Source of the DNA: Lysobacterales bacterium
GTDB taxonomy: Bacteria > Pseudomonadota > Gammaproteobacteria > Xanthomonadales > Ahniellaceae
Length of the DNA: 64,000 nt
Reading direction: 5' to 3'
NCBI GenBank assembly: GCA_016703225.1
Contig: JADJCM010000001.1
Coordinates: 372,001-436,000 of the forward strand
Position 1 is the first letter of the stretch; each line of letters opens with the position of its first letter. Below are positions 61,699 to 64,000 of the stretch, in pieces. Below the pieces are notes generated by a model that was given only the letters and a program-made list of their open reading frames with translations, ran no database searches and was not told the origin of the DNA. Both the position numbers and the translations under genes were made by a program.

Positions 61699-62327
61699 AG
61701 TGTCGGCAGCCGGCTGGGATCCACCTTGCGAACGGCTCGGGCAAGATCATCACGAACCGACTTCGGCAGACTGGAGAGGTCACCATCACCGAAGTAGCAC
61801 AAGGCCTTCAGCGTGGATTCTGGCGAGAAACGCGGCGCGTACAGCGCGCTCGCCGCGGCCAATGCCATGGGCAGGTCGATGCGCGCCTGATGGATCAGTG
61901 CATGCAGGTCGATGTAGTCCTTCGCCTCGGCACGCTTCTGCACGACCATGGCCTTCATGCCCGCAAGTTCCAGCAGGGCACCGATTCTCACGCACGGGTG
62001 CTCGATCAGGAGCGGCGCTCGGACCACCGGGAGCTTCGGCACACCGAAGAAGGACATCAGGACGGGCGCGAGCGCACCCATGCGTATCGTCAGCGTGTTC
62101 GGCTCGATCGCCACCACCTCCGCATCCGCCAGGAGTGCGGATGTGGTTAGCAACTTCTCTGGATCGAAGGTGGCCCGCGCAAAGAAGTCGAAATCGACGC
62201 TCTGTCGGTGACCCAACTGCAATGCGATTGCCGTCCCGCCATACAGCACGAACTCCGCGGGCAAGGCATCGAATGCATCCCATAGCGTGCGTTGCGCGGG
62301 AGGCAGGATGTCGAGATGCAGCGACAT
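61695..62327 (-). CDS. AbiEii/AbiGii-type nucleotidyltransferase toxin
   Basis: 210 aa, MSLHLDILPPAQRTLWDAF. The nucleotidyltransferase signature is LYGGTAIALQLGHRQSVDFDFF: Gly-Gly followed by the DxD metal-binding acids. Then AEAKDYIDLHALIHQA with the second conserved KD(Y/L)xD motif. Such toxins add nucleotides to tRNA or abort phage growth and are paired with an antitoxin. Cytosolic. Confidence 0.85.
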   Translation of the reverse strand: MSLHLDILPPAQRTLWDAFDALPAEFVLYGGTAIALQLGHRQSVDFDFFARATFDPEKLLTTSALLADAEVVAIEPNTLTIRMGALAPVLMSFFGVPKLPVVRAPLLIEHPCVRIGALLELAGMKAMVVQKRAEAKDYIDLHALIHQARIDLPMALAAASALYAPRFSPESTLKALCYFGDGDLSSLPKSVRDDLARAVRKVDPSRLPTL

Positions 62328-62390
62328 GAGGGACGGCGCTCTGGAAGCCTGCGCGACTATAACGGATGCGGCCTCGGGCTTGGCCCCAAC

Positions 62391-63782
62391 TCACTCCTCG
62401 AAGCCGTCGCCGAACAGGATGGCCAGGTCGATCTGCTCGTAGGCGCCGATGTCGATGGCGCCATTCTCGACGCGGCTGGCGGCGGTTCCGGGCGCGATCA
62501 GTGCGCGTTGCGGCGGGTGGCGGATCGGCGGGAACAGCGGGTTGGCGAAGTGGTAGTCGGGCGCGGTCACGGTGCTGTTCGTGCCGGCATCGAGCAGCGG
62601 GCTGGCGGGACTTGGCGCGAGATCGTAGCCGGCGAGATTGGCGAAACCGGGATCGCTGCCGCTGAAGGTGCCGCTGATGGTGTTGGGCAGGTTCGACGGG
62701 TTCAGCACGAAGCCGGACTTGATCCAGTTGTTCGACCCGGTCACGCGCGCACCCTGGGTCCAGACCGCCTCCACGGCGCGCACCAGGGTCAGGCTGCTCG
62801 TTCCTTCGCGCCAGATCACGTTGTTGTGGAATTCGAGCGACTCGATGCCATCGAACAGCCGGAACACCGTTGGGGTGTCGTTGTTGGGGTTGCGGCGCAC
62901 GATGCTGTTGTTGACCACGCGGTAGCGGCCATTGCTCTGGCCGGTGGCGTCGCCGCCGAAACGCATCACCGAGCCGAAGTCGGCGGTGTGCAGGATGACG
63001 TTGCCGACCACGTCCGAGTCCTCGCGCGCCTGGCCTTCCGGAATGCCGCCGGACGGGTCCGGGCCGATCAGCTCCAGCTCGTGGTAATAGGCGCCTTCGA
63101 GCCAGTTGTAATAGATCTCGTTGCGTTCGGCGCGACTCTTGATCAGGTTGCCGCCCGGCACGCCGGCATCGAACTGGCTGTCGTGCACGTAGCTGTATTG
63201 CAGGCGAAACACCGAACCCGGATGCGCCACCTCGTCGGTCGCCATGTAGATCGCATGGTTGCTGCCGCCCGAGCCGGCGTTGAAGATCTCGCTGTACTCG
63301 ACCAGCAGCGAGCCGGAGTCGTTGTCGGCGCCGAGGATGCCGTGGCGCGGGCAATCGTGGATGTAGGCGTCGCGGATGGTGATGTCGTGCGCGTGGTGGT
63401 AGATGCAGCGGAAGGTGCCGGTGCTGGTGTTGCCGGTGCCGCTGACCTCGAAGCCCTCGAACACGACGTGGTCGGACAGGCGAAACTCGATGGTGTTGGT
63501 GCCGCCACGCAAGTGCGGGCGCTGGCCGTTGACGCGGATGCCGCGCAGGATCACCGGGTTGCCGGGCTGGCCGCCGTCGGCGGCGCCCATCACGATGCCG
63601 GGCGTGCCGACGTCATAGATCACATTGCCATCGACTTCGACGATGTCGCCGCCCTGCAGATCGACCGCGGCGAACAGTTGCGACAAGTTGACATGCGCGC
63701 GGGTCGGGCCGACCGGGTAGGTCGCGGCCTGCGCGCCGGCGGCGAGCAGCACGAGCAGCAGTGCGGAGGGGATGCGATTCAT
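62391..63782 (-). CDS. Secreted right-handed beta-helix protein with FxDGFE tail
   Basis: 463 aa from MNRIPSALLLVLLAAGAQA at 63782 (a short upstream extension is rejected), with a clear signal peptide. Many short strands of a parallel beta-helix follow (VVFEGFEVSGTGNTSTG, HDITIRDAYIHDCPRHGI, RYRVVNNSIVRRNPNND), as in polysaccharide lyases and PbH1-repeat proteins. Near the end PASPLLDAGT is common in such proteins. It ends QIDLAILFGDGFEE. Extracellular, substrate unknown. Confidence 0.82.
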   Translation of the reverse strand: MNRIPSALLLVLLAAGAQAATYPVGPTRAHVNLSQLFAAVDLQGGDIVEVDGNVIYDVGTPGIVMGAADGGQPGNPVILRGIRVNGQRPHLRGGTNTIEFRLSDHVVFEGFEVSGTGNTSTGTFRCIYHHAHDITIRDAYIHDCPRHGILGADNDSGSLLVEYSEIFNAGSGGSNHAIYMATDEVAHPGSVFRLQYSYVHDSQFDAGVPGGNLIKSRAERNEIYYNWLEGAYYHELELIGPDPSGGIPEGQAREDSDVVGNVILHTADFGSVMRFGGDATGQSNGRYRVVNNSIVRRNPNNDTPTVFRLFDGIESLEFHNNVIWREGTSSLTLVRAVEAVWTQGARVTGSNNWIKSGFVLNPSNLPNTISGTFSGSDPGFANLAGYDLAPSPASPLLDAGTNSTVTAPDYHFANPLFPPIRHPPQRALIAPGTAASRVENGAIDIGAYEQIDLAILFGDGFEE

Positions 63783-63882
63783 GGCGCCTCGTCTCGGATG
63801 GGCAGACACCAGCATACGCGCGCAGGCTCGGCGCGACCGGCGACGCCGTCACGATCGCGACTGGCCCGCGCGGCTGTGGGCC

Positions 63883-64000
63883 TCAGGGCTGGCTTGCAGC
63901 CTGCTCCAGCAACTTCTGCACACGCTTCTCGCTCACCGGCTCGCGCGTGCCGAGTTCCTGCGCGAACAGCTGCACACGCAGCTCTTCAAGCAGGAAGCGC
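63883..64000 (-). CDS. hrpA: 3' end of ATP-dependent RNA helicase HrpA
   Basis: The frame is open to the right edge. The last 38 residues read RFLLEELRVQLFAQELGTRE then PVSEKRVQKLLEQA and a TGA at 63883. EELRVQLFAQELGT..PVSEKR is the well-conserved end of HrpA, a DEAH-box helicase. The catalytic parts lie outside the window. A spacer of 100 bp separates it from the beta-helix gene. Confidence 0.82.
   Translation of the reverse strand, partial: RFLLEELRVQLFAQELGTREPVSEKRVQKLLEQAASQP

Overview
This is a GC-rich, densely coded chromosomal window from a gammaproteobacterium. It is most likely a member of the Lysobacterales (Xanthomonadales), possibly near Rhodanobacteraceae. That assignment is an inference from gene content: relA of the EXDD type, lgt-thyA, sufT, a TPR-sulfotransferase, RHS proteins with cysteine-rich tips, REP-like elements with TAGGAGCG ends, and secreted proteins ending in FxDGFE. 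No rRNA, tRNA, CRISPR array or prophage was seen.

Layout. 0-8.2 kb: the 3' part of a giant multidomain glycosyltransferase, a VOC protein, a quinone-oxidoreductase-like enzyme, a calycin-like gene split by one in-frame TAG, and a membrane protein. 8.2-11.5 kb: a toxin-antitoxin island with an intact brnA and truncated brnT lying inside the remains of a hicAB copy, a PIN/Phd pair, a hicAB pair with a frameshifted hicA, and an AbrB-type vapBC. 11.6-24.8 kb (minus strand): a large RHS/YD-repeat polymorphic-toxin operon. A full-length secreted RHS gene (one frameshift) is followed by five head-to-tail cassettes. Each cassette carries the 3' part of the RHS core, a different cysteine-rich C-terminal tip and its own putative immunity gene; most junctions overlap or lie within a few tens of bases. 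24.9-31.9 kb: a Ser/Thr kinase with a TPR-like periplasmic region, and a MacAB/Dev-like ABC exporter (adaptor, ATPase, two permeases).

32-43.8 kb: a small membrane protein, a FAH-family hydrolase, mscL, a secreted protein gene split by an in-frame TAG, an M28 aminopeptidase, a ~0.8-kb tandem repeat array, a PLP decarboxylase preceded by a 12-G tract, sufT, thyA-lgt, an RlmI-like methyltransferase, a TerC protein and dgkA. 44-52 kb: a DUF533/TerB-like protein, a HExxH peptidase, a TrmH-family methyltransferase, an operon of unknown coiled-coil/TelA-like proteins, and a class I aldolase. 52-64 kb: a surface protein with a CTERM-like anchor, a TPR-sulfotransferase, relA, a methyltransferase, an acyltransferase, a large secreted protein, an AbiEii-type nucleotidyltransferase with a small partner, a beta-helix secreted protein and the 3' end of hrpA.

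Together the window combines housekeeping blocks with accessory conflict systems and several families of dispersed or tandem intergenic repeats. The RHS operon is the most striking feature. It looks like a tip reservoir in which toxins and immunity proteins are translationally coupled and all appear designed for an extracytoplasmic, disulfide-forming environment.
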